From: Marinobacter pelagius
GTDB taxonomy: Bacteria; Pseudomonadota; Gammaproteobacteria; Pseudomonadales; Oleiphilaceae
NCBI RefSeq assembly: GCF_003315345.1
Contig: NZ_QNRO01000006.1
Location: forward strand, 124,001 to 188,000
Direction: 5' to 3'
DNA length: 64,000 bases
Below are positions 20,725-29,829 of this stretch, piece by piece (the first letter of the stretch is position 1; the number at the start of each line of letters is the position of its first letter). The notes beneath the pieces were generated by a model. The model was not told the DNA's origin, did no database searches, and saw nothing but the letters and a program-made list of their open reading frames with translations. A program made the translations under genes and the position numbers.

Positions 20725-21027
20725 ATGGCAGGATTGCAGAAAATCCTCATTATTCTGTTGGTACTGGTCCTGATTTTATTGGCACTCGTATTCTCGCTGA
20801 ATAACCAGATGGCGGTCTCCCTTAATTTTCTGCTGTTCGAGACCCAACCCCACGGCGTGGCCGTCTGGATTATTATGGCGTTCGTCATTGGCGCGTTGTT
20901 TGGCGTTCTGATGACCATGCTGGCGACCGTTCGGACATCCGTATCGCGGCGAACCCTCAAAAAACGACTCGATCGTGCCGAGCAGGCATTGGAGAAATCC
21001 AGGGCTGAGAACGACCGGACTCTTTAA
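20725..21027 (+). CDS. lapA: LPS assembly protein LapA (DUF1049)
   Basis: A 100-residue inner-membrane protein with two hydrophobic segments (about 5-25 and 45-67) and a basic, coiled-coil-forming C-terminal tail. LapA works with LapB in controlling LpxC and so lipopolysaccharide synthesis. The TAA stop shares a base with the lapB start (TAATG), supporting coupled expression. Confidence 0.92.
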   Translation: MAGLQKILIILLVLVLILLALVFSLNNQMAVSLNFLLFETQPHGVAVWIIMAFVIGALFGVLMTMLATVRTSVSRRTLKKRLDRAEQALEKSRAENDRTL

Positions 21028-22196
21028 TGGATATAGTGCTTCAGTGGCTGCTGCTGACCGCGGCAGTCGCGGCCGGCTGGATGGCTGGCCGGCTTGGCAG
21101 TAACAACCGTAGTTCGAAAAGCGCCATCTCTGACGAAGACTCGGTCCGCGATCGCCTTCAATTCCTGTTTACCAACTACTCCGACCAGGCGGTCGAAAAT
21201 TTCGTCCAGTCTCTCGCCGTCAACAAGGACACCGTCAGCCTGCACCTTTCCATTGGCAGTCACTTCCGGAACAAGGGCGAGACCGACCGCGCCATCCTGA
21301 TTCACCAGAACCTCCTTGCCCGCCCCGAGTTGCCCGGCCGTTTTTCGCCGCAGGTGACGATGGAGCTTGCCCTGGACTATCTCAATGCCGGCTTGTTGGA
21401 CCGCGCCGAAGCGCTGCTGCACCAGATCATGGGTGACCGGGAATACGGTCGCGACGCAGCGCTCCAGCTGATCGAGCTGTACCAGCAAGAACGCGAGTGG
21501 GGCAAGGCGGCCGACGTGGCCCGCACTCTCGCCAAGGGCGATTCCGATGTGGCGCTGTTCAAGACCCTGGCCTACATCACCTGCGAGCTCGCCGAGCAGG
21601 CACTGAAACACGACGACAGGTGGACGGCCCAGAAGTTGACCAAGGAGGCCCTGGAATACGACCGCTCCTGCGTCCGTGCCACGCTGATCCTGATGAGCCT
21701 TCTCATTCGGCAGGGCAGCTTCAGGGAAGCGGGTAAGGAAAGCCTCAAGGTATTCGACCAGAACCCGGAGTTCGGGCCGGAAGCGATCGACCGCCTGATG
21801 AAACTCGAGCGCGAGCATGGCGACGTAGGCCGTCTGGTAAAGAAGCTCCGCAAACTCTACGAGAAATATCCCAGCACGAGTTTGCTGCTGGCTCTGGTAG
21901 AATCCGTCGAACGCTCTTCCGGGCGGCCGGCGGCGATTGATCTGCTGCGCCAGGAACTGGAAAGCCGCCCATCTGTGCGCGGACTGCTCCGGCTGGTGGA
22001 AATGGCGGGTTACGAGAAAGGCATGACCACGGATGAAGGCCGCCTGGTCAGCCGCATCGGTCATCTGCTCCTGTCCAACCGCCCGGTCTACCGCTGCGTC
22101 AGCTGCGGCTTCTCCGGTCGGCAGCTACACTGGCTTTGCCCGAGCTGCAAGCAATGGGAAACCATCCGCCCGATCCAGGGCGTGGAAGCCGAATAA
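21027..22196 (+). CDS. lapB: LPS assembly protein LapB
   Basis: LapB (YciM) directs FtsH to degrade LpxC, limiting lipopolysaccharide synthesis. The 389-residue protein has an N-terminal membrane anchor (about 1-20), a run of TPR repeats facing the cytoplasm, and a C-terminal rubredoxin-like metal site with CVSCGF and CPSC cysteine pairs near residues 355-375. It is coupled to lapA by a one-base overlap. The gene continues the classic ihfB-lapA-lapB-pyrF order. Confidence 0.95.
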   Translation: MDIVLQWLLLTAAVAAGWMAGRLGSNNRSSKSAISDEDSVRDRLQFLFTNYSDQAVENFVQSLAVNKDTVSLHLSIGSHFRNKGETDRAILIHQNLLARPELPGRFSPQVTMELALDYLNAGLLDRAEALLHQIMGDREYGRDAALQLIELYQQEREWGKAADVARTLAKGDSDVALFKTLAYITCELAEQALKHDDRWTAQKLTKEALEYDRSCVRATLILMSLLIRQGSFREAGKESLKVFDQNPEFGPEAIDRLMKLEREHGDVGRLVKKLRKLYEKYPSTSLLLALVESVERSSGRPAAIDLLRQELESRPSVRGLLRLVEMAGYEKGMTTDEGRLVSRIGHLLLSNRPVYRCVSCGFSGRQLHWLCPSCKQWETIRPIQGVEAE

Positions 22197-22227
22197 ACCC
22201 GTCACGATTTATCCCAGGAACCGAACC

Positions 22228-22938
22228 GTGCAAAACCCCTCTGACCCCAAAATCATCGTCGCCCTCGACTTCCCCTCCCAGGACCCGGCACTGGCCCTGG
22301 TCGACCAGCTGGACCCGGCCAAATGTCGCCTGAAAGTCGGCAAGGAACTGTTCACCCGCTCTGGTCCGCAGCTGGTACAGGCGCTGCAGGGCAGGGGCTT
22401 CGACGTGTTCCTGGACCTGAAATTCCACGACATCCCGAACACCACCTCCGCTGCCGTTGCCGCTGCGGCCGATCTCGGTGTCTGGATGGTAAATGTCCAC
22501 GCCTCCGGCGGTGAAAAGATGATGGTCGCCTGCCGCGAACGTCTCGAATCTTTCGGCGCCGACAAGCCCCTGCTGATCGCAGTCACGGTCCTCACCAGCA
22601 TGGGACCGGAAGACCTGGCCGGCATCGGTATCACCGACTCCCCGGAAGTTCAGGTATCACGCCTCGCCACCCTGACCAGAAACTGCGGCCTCGACGGCGT
22701 CGTCTGCTCCGCGCAGGAAGCGCCGAAGCTAAAAGCCGAGCAGGGCGCCGACTTCAAACTGATCACCCCGGGGATCCGGCCGCTGACCGCCGACAAAGGC
22801 GACCAACAACGCATCATGACTCCCACGGATGCCCTCAAAGCCGGTTCCGATTACCTCGTGATTGGCCGTCCGATTACTCAGGCGCCTGATCCATTGGCTG
22901 CCTTGGAGGCTATTCATGTGGAGGTGATTGGCCTCTAA
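22228..22938 (+). CDS. pyrF: Orotidine 5'-phosphate decarboxylase
   Basis: PyrF makes UMP from OMP. The 236-residue TIM-barrel enzyme has the active-site motif [10 protein letters not shown] and the phosphate-binding GIRP and IGRPI segments near the C-terminus. The start is the GTG at 22228, preceded by AGGAA; the longer open frame upstream lies within lapB in another frame. Ends the block that started at gyrA. Confidence 0.96.
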   Translation: MQNPSDPKIIVALDFPSQDPALALVDQLDPAKCRLKVGKELFTRSGPQLVQALQGRGFDVFLDLKFHDIPNTTSAAVAAAADLGVWMVNVHASGGEKMMVACRERLESFGADKPLLIAVTVLTSMGPEDLAGIGITDSPEVQVSRLATLTRNCGLDGVVCSAQEAPKLKAEQGADFKLITPGIRPLTADKGDQQRIMTPTDALKAGSDYLVIGRPITQAPDPLAALEAIHVEVIGL

Positions 22939-22987
22939 TTTGTTTTCTGTCCTTTGATCCTGCCCCAGCCTGCTGTCTTGGCGGGCT

Positions 22988-23095
22988 GGTGGTGTGGGGT
23001 CGCCCTCCCAAAAACCGCTACGAGCACGTCCATGTGCGCTTGTTTCAGGCCATCCCTGGCCTTCAACATTTTTGGGAGGGCGGCCCCACACCACC
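22988..23095 (-). repeat. Covarying palindromic element, copy A
   Basis: A 27-base left arm (22988-23014) pairs with a right arm (23069-23095): 26 Watson-Crick pairs and one T/G that would be a U-G wobble in RNA. Between them is a 54-base core which, read on the minus strand, shares AAGCGCACATGGACGTGCTC and the GTAGCGG end with copy B. The arm ends nearest the core are CCCAAAAA/TTTTTGGG. The outer arm sequence differs from the other copies. It lies in the 483-base gap between pyrF and tRNA-Asn, in which no convincing gene is seen. Confidence 0.75.
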
Positions 23096-23204
23096 GGTCT
23101 AGGCATTCGGGGGTATCGCAACTGATCTGAAAGAGAATTTTGGGGAGGGTTGATGGGAGATTCTCTCCGCGCTCCAGCGAAGTCGTATATCTCCTGGATT
23201 CAGA

Positions 23205-23311
23205 GGGGCGATGGGTACCTGCTCCCAAAAATGTGCGGAGCCATGGATGGCGGAGCCAAGCGCACATGGACGTGCTCGTAGCGGTTTTTGGGAGCAGGTA
23301 CCCATTGCCCC
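23205..23311 (+). repeat. Covarying palindromic element, copy B
   Basis: Arms of 27 bases at 23205-23231 and 23285-23311 pair with 26 Watson-Crick pairs and one G/T wobble. The 53-base core at 23232-23284 contains GCGGAGCCATGGATGGCGG, nearly identical to copy C and inverted with respect to copy A, which lies 110 bases away. Inner small stems are possible, such as TGTGCG with CGCACA. Short open frames across this element read the palindrome and are not genes. Confidence 0.75.
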
Positions 23312-23377
23312 TTGCACCAGAACTGGAAGGCTAGGGCAGGAATCAGTCGAACGAACAAAGCAACGAAAAACCAACAC

Positions 23378-23411
23378 AAAAAAGCCCGCTAACTCAGAGA
23401 ATTAGCGGGCT
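23378..23411 (-). terminator. Terminator of tRNA-Asn copy 1
   Basis: On the minus strand, AGCCCGCTAA and its complement (23383-23392 with 23402-23411) form a stem followed by six T residues. It lies ten bases after the tRNA 3' end. Confidence 0.9.
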
Positions 23412-23421
23412 TTCGGAATAT

Positions 23422-23497
23422 TGGCTCCCCGAGCTGGGCTCGAACCAGCGACAAACGGATTAACAGTCCGTTGCTCTACCAACTGAGCTATCGGGGA
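23422..23497 (-). tRNA. tRNA-Asn (anticodon GTT), copy 1
   Basis: A 76-base cloverleaf with encoded CCA end. Acceptor TCCCCGA pairs with TCGGGGA, the D-loop is AGCTCAGTTGGTAGAGC, the anticodon loop CTGTTAA carries GTT (AAC at 23462-23464 on the plus strand), and the T-arm contains GGTTCGAGCC. Identical to the copy near 38.1 kb. Confidence 0.97.
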
Positions 23498-23567
23498 ACG
23501 TCGTCATGTGACGAGGCGCGTATATTAAGGTGGCTATACCGCCTCGTCAACCCCTGACAAAAACTTT

Positions 23568-24752
23568 TTAGCCAAGCGCCTTCTGCAAACGCTCAACCGC
23601 CTTCTGCAGGTTCTCCATGCTGGTCGCGAAGCTCAAACGCATGTGGCCCGGGGCACCGAAAGCGGAGCCCGGCACGATCGCCACGCCGGCGTCGGTCAGC
23701 AGCTTCTCGGCGAACTCCACATCGGTGCTGACGCTGTCATCCGCATCAATGGCGCCCTGGAAGCTCGGGAACACATAAAAGGTGCCGTCGCCAGTCAGGC
23801 ACTCAACACCCGGCAGCTTGTTCAGGGCATCTACCAGCCAGTCGTGGCGTTCCTTGAACGCTTTGACCATCTCGCCCACGCACGCCTGGTCACCGTCCAG
23901 GGCGGCGGTTGCTGCAGCCTGGGAGATGGAGCAGGGGTTGGATGTGCTCTGGGACTGGATCTTCTTCATCGCGCCGATGATCTTCGCCGGGCCCGCAGCA
24001 TAGCCGATACGCCAGCCGGTCATGGAATAGGCCTTGGAAACACCGTTCAGTACGAAGGTGCGCTCGTACAGTTCCGGACAGGCGTTCACGATGTTGCAGA
24101 ACGGCTTGCCGGTCCACAGGATCGGCTCGTACATGTCGTCGGTGGCGATCATGATGTTCGGGTGCTTCTTCAGCACCTCACCAATCGCCTTCAGCTCTTC
24201 CATGGAGTAGGCCATGCCACTCGGGTTGGACGGGCTGTTGATCACGAACAGGCGGGTACGCTCGGTGATGGCGTTCTCCAGCTGCTCCGGAGTGATCTTG
24301 AAGCGGGTGTCGGCGCTGGTCTCGATGATGACCGGCTTGCCTTCGGCGACCAGTACCATGTCCGGGTAGGAAACCCAGTAAGGGGCCGGGATGATGGCCT
24401 CGTCGCCTTCGTTCAGTGTGGCAAGTGCCAGGTTGAAAAAGCTCTGTTTGCCACCACTGCTTACCAGTATCTGGTTGGCTTCGTATTCCAGGCCGTTGTC
24501 CCGTTTGAACTTCGCAATAATCGCTTTTTTCAAGGCCGGCGTACCATCCACGGCGGTGTATTTGGTCTGGCCGTTATTGATGGCTTCAATGGCTGCCTGT
24601 TTGATGTGCTCGGGGGTGTCGAAGTCCGGCTCGCCTGCACCCAGGCCAATGATGTCCTGGCCGGCTGCGCGGAGTTCCGCGGCCTTGTTGGTGACTGCGA
24701 GGGTGGGAGAGGGCTTGATAGCCTGTACTCGGCTGGAAAGTTGAAGGTCCAA
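23568..24752 (-). CDS. aspC: Aspartate aminotransferase (class Ib)
   Basis: This 394-residue PLP enzyme interconverts aspartate/2-oxoglutarate and oxaloacetate/glutamate. It has the NSPSNPSG motif near 172-179 and the Schiff-base lysine at 240 (GVSKAYSMTGWRIGY), the pattern of bacterial class I-gamma (Ib) aspartate aminotransferases, which sometimes also accept prephenate. No ATG fits; the TTG at 24752 lies seven bases after AAGGAG and opens MDLQLSSRV, a usual N-terminus for this group. Divergent from uvrB. Confidence 0.92.
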   Translation of the reverse strand: MDLQLSSRVQAIKPSPTLAVTNKAAELRAAGQDIIGLGAGEPDFDTPEHIKQAAIEAINNGQTKYTAVDGTPALKKAIIAKFKRDNGLEYEANQILVSSGGKQSFFNLALATLNEGDEAIIPAPYWVSYPDMVLVAEGKPVIIETSADTRFKITPEQLENAITERTRLFVINSPSNPSGMAYSMEELKAIGEVLKKHPNIMIATDDMYEPILWTGKPFCNIVNACPELYERTFVLNGVSKAYSMTGWRIGYAAGPAKIIGAMKKIQSQSTSNPCSISQAAATAALDGDQACVGEMVKAFKERHDWLVDALNKLPGVECLTGDGTFYVFPSFQGAIDADDSVSTDVEFAEKLLTDAGVAIVPGSAFGAPGHMRLSFATSMENLQKAVERLQKALG

Positions 24753-24936
24753 ACTTGAGCTCCTTAAAGCTGCGTCCTATTGGGCTGCGATCGGCCGGGG
24801 GAGCCATTGCTGGCTGATTTTCGCCCAGCCGTCGATCGCACTGATGGTATCATGAAGCCAGCGTAACGCTAAATTTCTCGATGGTATAAGTCCGCCACAG
24901 CGGGCACCGCGCAAATCCGGAGGTTATCCGCCAGTT

Positions 24937-26997
24937 ATGGCAAAGCAAGAAACCAGTACTGCACAGAGCGGGGTGTTCCGAGTCGATTCCCCCTACCAGC
25001 CGGCCGGTGATCAGCCCAAGGCGATCGAGGGCCTGGTGGATGGTATCCAGTCCGGCCTGGCGCACCAGACGCTGCTCGGGGTGACCGGCTCGGGGAAAAC
25101 CTTCACCGTCGCCAATGTGATCGAGCACGTGCAGCGGCCCACCATCATCATGGCCCATAACAAGACTCTGGCGGCTCAGCTGTATGGCGAGTTCCGCGAG
25201 TTCTTTCCGGACAACGCGGTGGAGTACTTCGTCTCCTACTACGACTATTACCAGCCGGAAGCCTACGTGCCGTCCTCGGACACCTTCATCGAGAAAGACG
25301 CCTCCATCAACGAGCACATCGAGCAGATGCGGCTGTCCGCCACCAAGGCGCTGCTGGAGCGGCCGGATGCGATCATCGTGGCCACGGTGTCGTCCATCTA
25401 CGGTCTGGGTGACCCCCAGTCCTACCTGAAGATGATGCTGCACCTGGACCGGGGCGATCAGATCGACCAGCGCTTCATCCTGCGTCGTCTGGCCGAGCTT
25501 CAGTACACCCGCAATGACGTGGAATTCCACCGGGCCAATTACCGGGTCCGGGGCGATGTCATCGATGTGTTCCCGGCGGAATCGGAGAAGGAGGCCATCC
25601 GGATCGAGCTGTTCGATGACGAGGTGGAGAATCTCAGCTATTTCGATCCGCTCACCGGCGAGGTCCTGCGTCGGGTGCCCCGGGTGACCATCTACCCGAA
25701 ATCCCACTACGTCACTCCGCGGCAGACAGTGCTGGATGCGGTGGAGCACATCAAGGTGGAGCTGGATGAACGCCTGCAGCAGTTGCGGGACAACAATCGG
25801 CTGGTGGAAGCCCAGCGCCTGGAGGAGCGTACCCGGTACGACATCGAGATGATGCTCGAGCTCGGTTACTGCAACGGCATCGAGAACTACTCCCGGTACC
25901 TGTCCGGGCGTCGGCCGGGGGAGGCGCCGCCAACCCTGTTCGATTACCTGCCGCCCAACGCTTTGCTGGTGGTGGACGAGTCCCACGTGACCATTCCCCA
26001 GATCGGTGCCATGTACAAGGGTGACCGGTCGCGCAAGGAAACCCTGGTGGAATACGGGTTCCGGCTGCCCTCGGCGCTGGATAACCGGCCGATGCGCTTC
26101 GAGGAATGGGAACGTATTGCGCCGCAGATGATTTTTGTCTCGGCGACGCCGGGGAATTATGAGGCCGAACATGCCGGCCAGGTGGTTGAGCAGGTGGTCC
26201 GTCCCACCGGCCTGCTGGATCCGGAAATCGAGGTTCGGCCGGCCTCCACCCAGGTGGATGACCTGCTGTCAGAAATTCACGCTCGGGTGAAGGTACAGGA
26301 GCGGGTTCTGGTGACCACCCTGACCAAGCGCATGGCGGAAGACCTGACCGATTTCCTGATGGAACACGACATCAAGGTCCGGTACCTGCACTCGGATATC
26401 GACACTGTGGAGCGGGTTGAGATCATCCGGGATCTGCGCCGGGGCGAGTTTGATGTGCTGGTGGGGATAAACCTGTTGCGGGAAGGTCTGGATATGCCGG
26501 AAGTCTCCCTGGTGGCGATTCTGGATGCCGACAAGGAAGGCTTCCTGCGCAGTGAACGGTCCCTGATCCAGACCATCGGTAGGGCCGCTCGTAACGTGCA
26601 CGGCAAGGCGATCCTCTACGGCGATAGGATCACCGGCTCCATGCAGCGGGCGATCGATGAGACCGAGCGGCGCCGGGAGAAGCAGACCGCTTTCAACGAA
26701 GAGCATGGCATCACGCCGACCGGCCTGAACAAGAAGATCGCCGACATCATGGAAGGTGCGGCCGGTGGTGGCGGCCGTGGCCGTCGCACGGCCGAGCGTC
26801 CGGGTCAGAAGGCGGCCGAGGAGGCCGAACAGTATCGGGCGAAGGCCGGCAACCGGTCGCCGGAGGAAGTACTCAAGGAAGTGGCGCGCCTGGAGGACGA
26901 GATGTACAAGGCGGCCTCGGACCTGGATTTCGAGACCGCCGCACGCCTGCGGGACGAGATTTCCGAACTCAAGGAGGCGGCCCTGCGGACCGGCTGA
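24937..26997 (+). CDS. uvrB: Excinuclease ABC subunit B
   Basis: UvrB is the damage-verifying helicase-like subunit of nucleotide excision repair. The 686-residue protein has Walker A GVTGSGKT at 48-55, the beta-hairpin [16 protein letters not shown]-like DESH in [11 protein letters not shown], the helicase motif QTIGRAARN, and a C-terminal UVR domain (about 645-680) for UvrC contact. I saw no clear LexA box in the 185 bases upstream. The stop abuts the stop of the convergent C39-GNAT gene. Confidence 0.98.
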   Translation: MAKQETSTAQSGVFRVDSPYQPAGDQPKAIEGLVDGIQSGLAHQTLLGVTGSGKTFTVANVIEHVQRPTIIMAHNKTLAAQLYGEFREFFPDNAVEYFVSYYDYYQPEAYVPSSDTFIEKDASINEHIEQMRLSATKALLERPDAIIVATVSSIYGLGDPQSYLKMMLHLDRGDQIDQRFILRRLAELQYTRNDVEFHRANYRVRGDVIDVFPAESEKEAIRIELFDDEVENLSYFDPLTGEVLRRVPRVTIYPKSHYVTPRQTVLDAVEHIKVELDERLQQLRDNNRLVEAQRLEERTRYDIEMMLELGYCNGIENYSRYLSGRRPGEAPPTLFDYLPPNALLVVDESHVTIPQIGAMYKGDRSRKETLVEYGFRLPSALDNRPMRFEEWERIAPQMIFVSATPGNYEAEHAGQVVEQVVRPTGLLDPEIEVRPASTQVDDLLSEIHARVKVQERVLVTTLTKRMAEDLTDFLMEHDIKVRYLHSDIDTVERVEIIRDLRRGEFDVLVGINLLREGLDMPEVSLVAILDADKEGFLRSERSLIQTIGRAARNVHGKAILYGDRITGSMQRAIDETERRREKQTAFNEEHGITPTGLNKKIADIMEGAAGGGGRGRRTAERPGQKAAEEAEQYRAKAGNRSPEEVLKEVARLEDEMYKAASDLDFETAARLRDEISELKEAALRTG

Positions 26998-28116
26998 TTA
27001 ACCGGTTCGTTTCGGCCCGACAATCACCGCTGCCTGCAACGGCTGGTTGCGGCCGTAGCTGGACATCCGGGTGAAGACCCGTTTGTCCACCGGCAGGTAC
27101 TGTTTGTCTGCCACGGTCTCTCCCGCCTGTACGTCGATTTCCGGATCGTGCAGGTAAACGAACTCCTCGTCGATGGCACAAACGGTGACCCAGTGCGGCA
27201 CCCGGCTGCGGTTCAGTTGCCAGGTGCTGATCAGGATGACCGGAATGCGTCCCTCGTGCAGGGCGCTCTCCATGCTCTCGAGGGTCAGCGGGTCATGGTG
27301 AAGCTGGATGCCGGTGGCGCCGATATCGTGGAGGAAACCTTCATGCACCAGTTCCAGCACTCTTTTTTTGTCTTCATTGCGCACCGTGTCCTTGAACAGG
27401 GCGCCTTCCTGGCTGATCCAGGCACTGGCTTCCAAACCCCGGTTCCAGCAGGCCAGAGCGAGGCCGTGGGGGCCACAGCCGCCGTGGCCGGCGAGCATGA
27501 AAATAGTCGTGGCCTCGCGCCAGATCTTCAGCTCTTCCAGGGTGGTGACCGGCTGGTTCTCATCCAGCGCGGCCATGGCCATGATCAGGGCTGAAGGGCC
27601 ACAGGTGAATTCGGTGGTCTGCGGGTAATAGGGAACCGGCAGAAACTCCCGGCTCGGCTCGTAGTAAAGGATCCTGCGCTCGAAGCGGAGCGCATCGCCG
27701 TGGTCTTCGTAGTAATCGCGGTAGGTACCGAACTGCCGGTAGCCCAGGCGCTTGTAGAGATTGATGGCGCCGGGATTATCTTCCCGCACTTCCAGGCGCA
27801 TGATGATGCGGTCGGCCTCGGCTGCTTCCTTTTCGGCCTCCCGGATCAGCATTTCACCAACACCCCGGCCCCGGGCCGCGGGAGCGACTGCAATGGAGTA
27901 GACCCGCGCCAGACGGGTGGCAGCGTTCATCAGCACCAGGCAATAGCCGACCAGCTCGCCGTCCTGTTCGGCCACAATCAGCCGGTCCCGGGGCACTTCC
28001 AGAAAACGGCGGAAACTCCGCCGGGAAAGCCGGTCGTCGCTAAAACAGCGATGCTCCAGCTGCACCAGATTGTCCAAGTCGGAACTGACAGCTTGGCGAA
28101 GTGTTACATCAGGCAT
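26998..28116 (-). CDS. GNAT acetyltransferase-C39 peptidase fusion
   Basis: A 372-residue two-domain protein. Residues 1-155 form a GNAT fold with the acetyl-CoA loop RGRGVGEML (82-90). Residues about 158-370 form a C39-type papain-like peptidase: Cys172 in TCGPSA, His308 in VPHWVTV and Asp324 in LHDPE make a plausible triad, with Gln166 as oxyanion residue. C39 domains usually cleave after a double-glycine leader, but there is no ABC transporter here. Known comparative work on amidoligases places such proteins with RimK-like ATP-grasp ligases, and exactly such a gene lies divergently next door. The substrate is unknown. Confidence 0.85.
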   Translation of the reverse strand: MPDVTLRQAVSSDLDNLVQLEHRCFSDDRLSRRSFRRFLEVPRDRLIVAEQDGELVGYCLVLMNAATRLARVYSIAVAPAARGRGVGEMLIREAEKEAAEADRIIMRLEVREDNPGAINLYKRLGYRQFGTYRDYYEDHGDALRFERRILYYEPSREFLPVPYYPQTTEFTCGPSALIMAMAALDENQPVTTLEELKIWREATTIFMLAGHGGCGPHGLALACWNRGLEASAWISQEGALFKDTVRNEDKKRVLELVHEGFLHDIGATGIQLHHDPLTLESMESALHEGRIPVILISTWQLNRSRVPHWVTVCAIDEEFVYLHDPEIDVQAGETVADKQYLPVDKRVFTRMSSYGRNQPLQAAVIVGPKRTG

Positions 28117-28190
28117 GGTTTTGCTGGCCCTGAGCGGTGGGAAGGGCAGGCTCGCGGGCTTCCCTCTTGCGGCTATTATGGTAGAGAGCG

Positions 28191-28238
28191 GCTTTTACGC
28201 AAGCCCCGCCGGCATGCGTAAAAGCACGCACGGCGGGG
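28191..28238. promoter_or_regulatory. Overlapping inverted repeats between divergent genes
   Basis: GCTTTTACGCA (28191-28201) is a perfect inverted copy of TGCGTAAAAGC (28215-28225), and CCCCGCC (28204-28210) pairs with GGCGGGG (28232-28238). The two stems interlock, so only one can form at a time. The site sits about 75 bases from each of the divergent start codons and may be an operator or a shared control element. Confidence 0.4.
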
Positions 28239-28313
28239 TGATTGTGGAATATCGGGGCCGGGCGTATTGTTGCGCAATCAAGGCGGCTGAACCTTCAGGG
28301 AGGAATGCCACAG

Positions 28314-29813
28314 ATGTCCCGTTTGCTCATTGTTGTTGATCGCGCCAAAGACTGGGCACCGTATTACCCCAGCGAAGATGTGCTGACCTTTGACCAGTAT
28401 CTGCAGTACTCCTCGTCATCCACCGGACGGGTGCGGGTCATCAACCTGTGCCAGAGCGCAAAATACCTGAGCAAGGGCTATTACTGTTCGCTATTGGCCG
28501 AAGCCCGCGGCCACCACGTGGTGCCTTCGGTGATGACCCTCAACGATCTCAGCCGCAAGGGCCTGTTCTCGCTGGAGTTGGAAGAACTCGACCCCAGCGT
28601 ACTCAACTGGCTGGATGCCGCCGGTTGGGAAATTGAATCTGCGAGCGAGGAGAAGGACGCAACCGTTGAGGTCCGGATCCGCACCTACTTTGGCCAGGCC
28701 GAGCACCAGGATCTGAAGCCGGTTGCCCGGGCACTGTTCGAGAGCTTTCCGTGTCCCATCCTGGAAGTCGTCTTCAAACGCCGCAAGAATTGGCAGATCG
28801 CCTCCATGCGGCCTGCGGCGCCGGCGGACCTTTCCGAGCAGGAGCAGGATCTTTTTGCGGCCGCGCTGGACCGTTTCAGTACCATGGTCTGGCGCAAGCC
28901 ACGGACCCGCCGCCGCTATCGCTTCGATCTGGCGATGCTGGTGAATCCGGAGGAGGAGATGCCGCCGAGCGATGAAGCAGCCCTCAAGCGCTTCGAGAAA
29001 GCGGGCCGGAAACTGGGAATCAATGTGGAACGGATCACCCGGCGGGACTACATGCGGCTGCCGGAATACGATGGCCTGTTCATCCGCGAGACCACGGCCA
29101 TTGACCACCACACCTACCGTTTTGCCCGCAAGGCCGAAGCCGAGGGCATGGTGGTCATTGATGATCCGGTCTCCATCCTGCGCTGCACCAACAAGGTATT
29201 CCTGGCGGACCTGCTGCGAAATAACAAGGTGCCGACACCGAAAACCCTGATCCTGTCCCGGGACCAGAAAGATGCGGTGGAGTATGTGGTCAGTACGCTG
29301 GGCTTCCCGGTGGTCATCAAGATCCCGGACGGGGCATTCTCCCGTGGGGTGACCAAGGCCCGGGACGAGAAGGAGTTGCGGGCAGGGCTTCGGGAATTGT
29401 TCCGGCAGTCAGCCCTGGTGCTGGCCCAGGAATATCTGTACACGGACTACGACTGGCGGATCGGCGTGCTGGGTGGCCGCGCCATCTATGCCTGCAAGTA
29501 CATGATGGTCAAGGGGCACTGGCAGATCTACCAGCATGGAGAGTCCAAGGTAGAGAGCGGTGATTTCGAGACGCTGCCCACCTATGAGGTGCCCAGGGCC
29601 GTGATCCAGGCCGCCTTGAACGCTACGCGCCTTATTGGTGATGGTCTGTACGGAGTCGACATCAAACAGTCCGGCAACCGGGTGGCCATCATCGAGGTAA
29701 ATGACAACCCCAGTGTCGATTCCGGCGTCGAGGACAAGTTCCTCGGTGGCGAACTCTATACACTGATCATGCAGGAATTCCTGTCCCGCATGGAGGCCAA
29801 GAGGCGGGGCTGA
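28314..29813 (+). CDS. RimK-like ATP-grasp ligase with RLAN domain
   Basis: A 499-residue protein. The N-terminal half (beginning SRLLIVVDRAKDWAPYYPSE) matches the RLAN domain found in front of RimK-like ligases. The C-terminal half (about 285-490) is an ATP-grasp fold with VVIKIPDGAFSRGV, QEYLYTDYDWRIGV and IIEVNDNPS (near 460-468) for ATP and Mg. Such enzymes join an amino acid or peptide to a carboxylate using ATP. AGGGAGGA ten bases upstream fixes the ATG at 28314; the ATG at 28305 is too close to it. Paired divergently with the C39-GNAT gene, which suggests ligation plus peptide cleavage or acetylation of one substrate. Confidence 0.87.
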   Translation: MSRLLIVVDRAKDWAPYYPSEDVLTFDQYLQYSSSSTGRVRVINLCQSAKYLSKGYYCSLLAEARGHHVVPSVMTLNDLSRKGLFSLELEELDPSVLNWLDAAGWEIESASEEKDATVEVRIRTYFGQAEHQDLKPVARALFESFPCPILEVVFKRRKNWQIASMRPAAPADLSEQEQDLFAAALDRFSTMVWRKPRTRRRYRFDLAMLVNPEEEMPPSDEAALKRFEKAGRKLGINVERITRRDYMRLPEYDGLFIRETTAIDHHTYRFARKAEAEGMVVIDDPVSILRCTNKVFLADLLRNNKVPTPKTLILSRDQKDAVEYVVSTLGFPVVIKIPDGAFSRGVTKARDEKELRAGLRELFRQSALVLAQEYLYTDYDWRIGVLGGRAIYACKYMMVKGHWQIYQHGESKVESGDFETLPTYEVPRAVIQAALNATRLIGDGLYGVDIKQSGNRVAIIEVNDNPSVDSGVEDKFLGGELYTLIMQEFLSRMEAKRRG

Positions 29814-29829
29814 GCGGGCAGGTCGGCTG

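Noticed and set aside
23140..23405. Two 64-codon plus-strand frames and several minus-strand frames in the pyrF-tRNA gap
   Set aside because: They read through the palindromic elements; their apparent similarity to one another and to the htpG-leader frame comes from the repeat itself.
24780..24936. A LexA (SOS) box before uvrB
   Set aside because: No CTGT-N8-ACAG-type sequence was found in this gap, so SOS control is not claimed.
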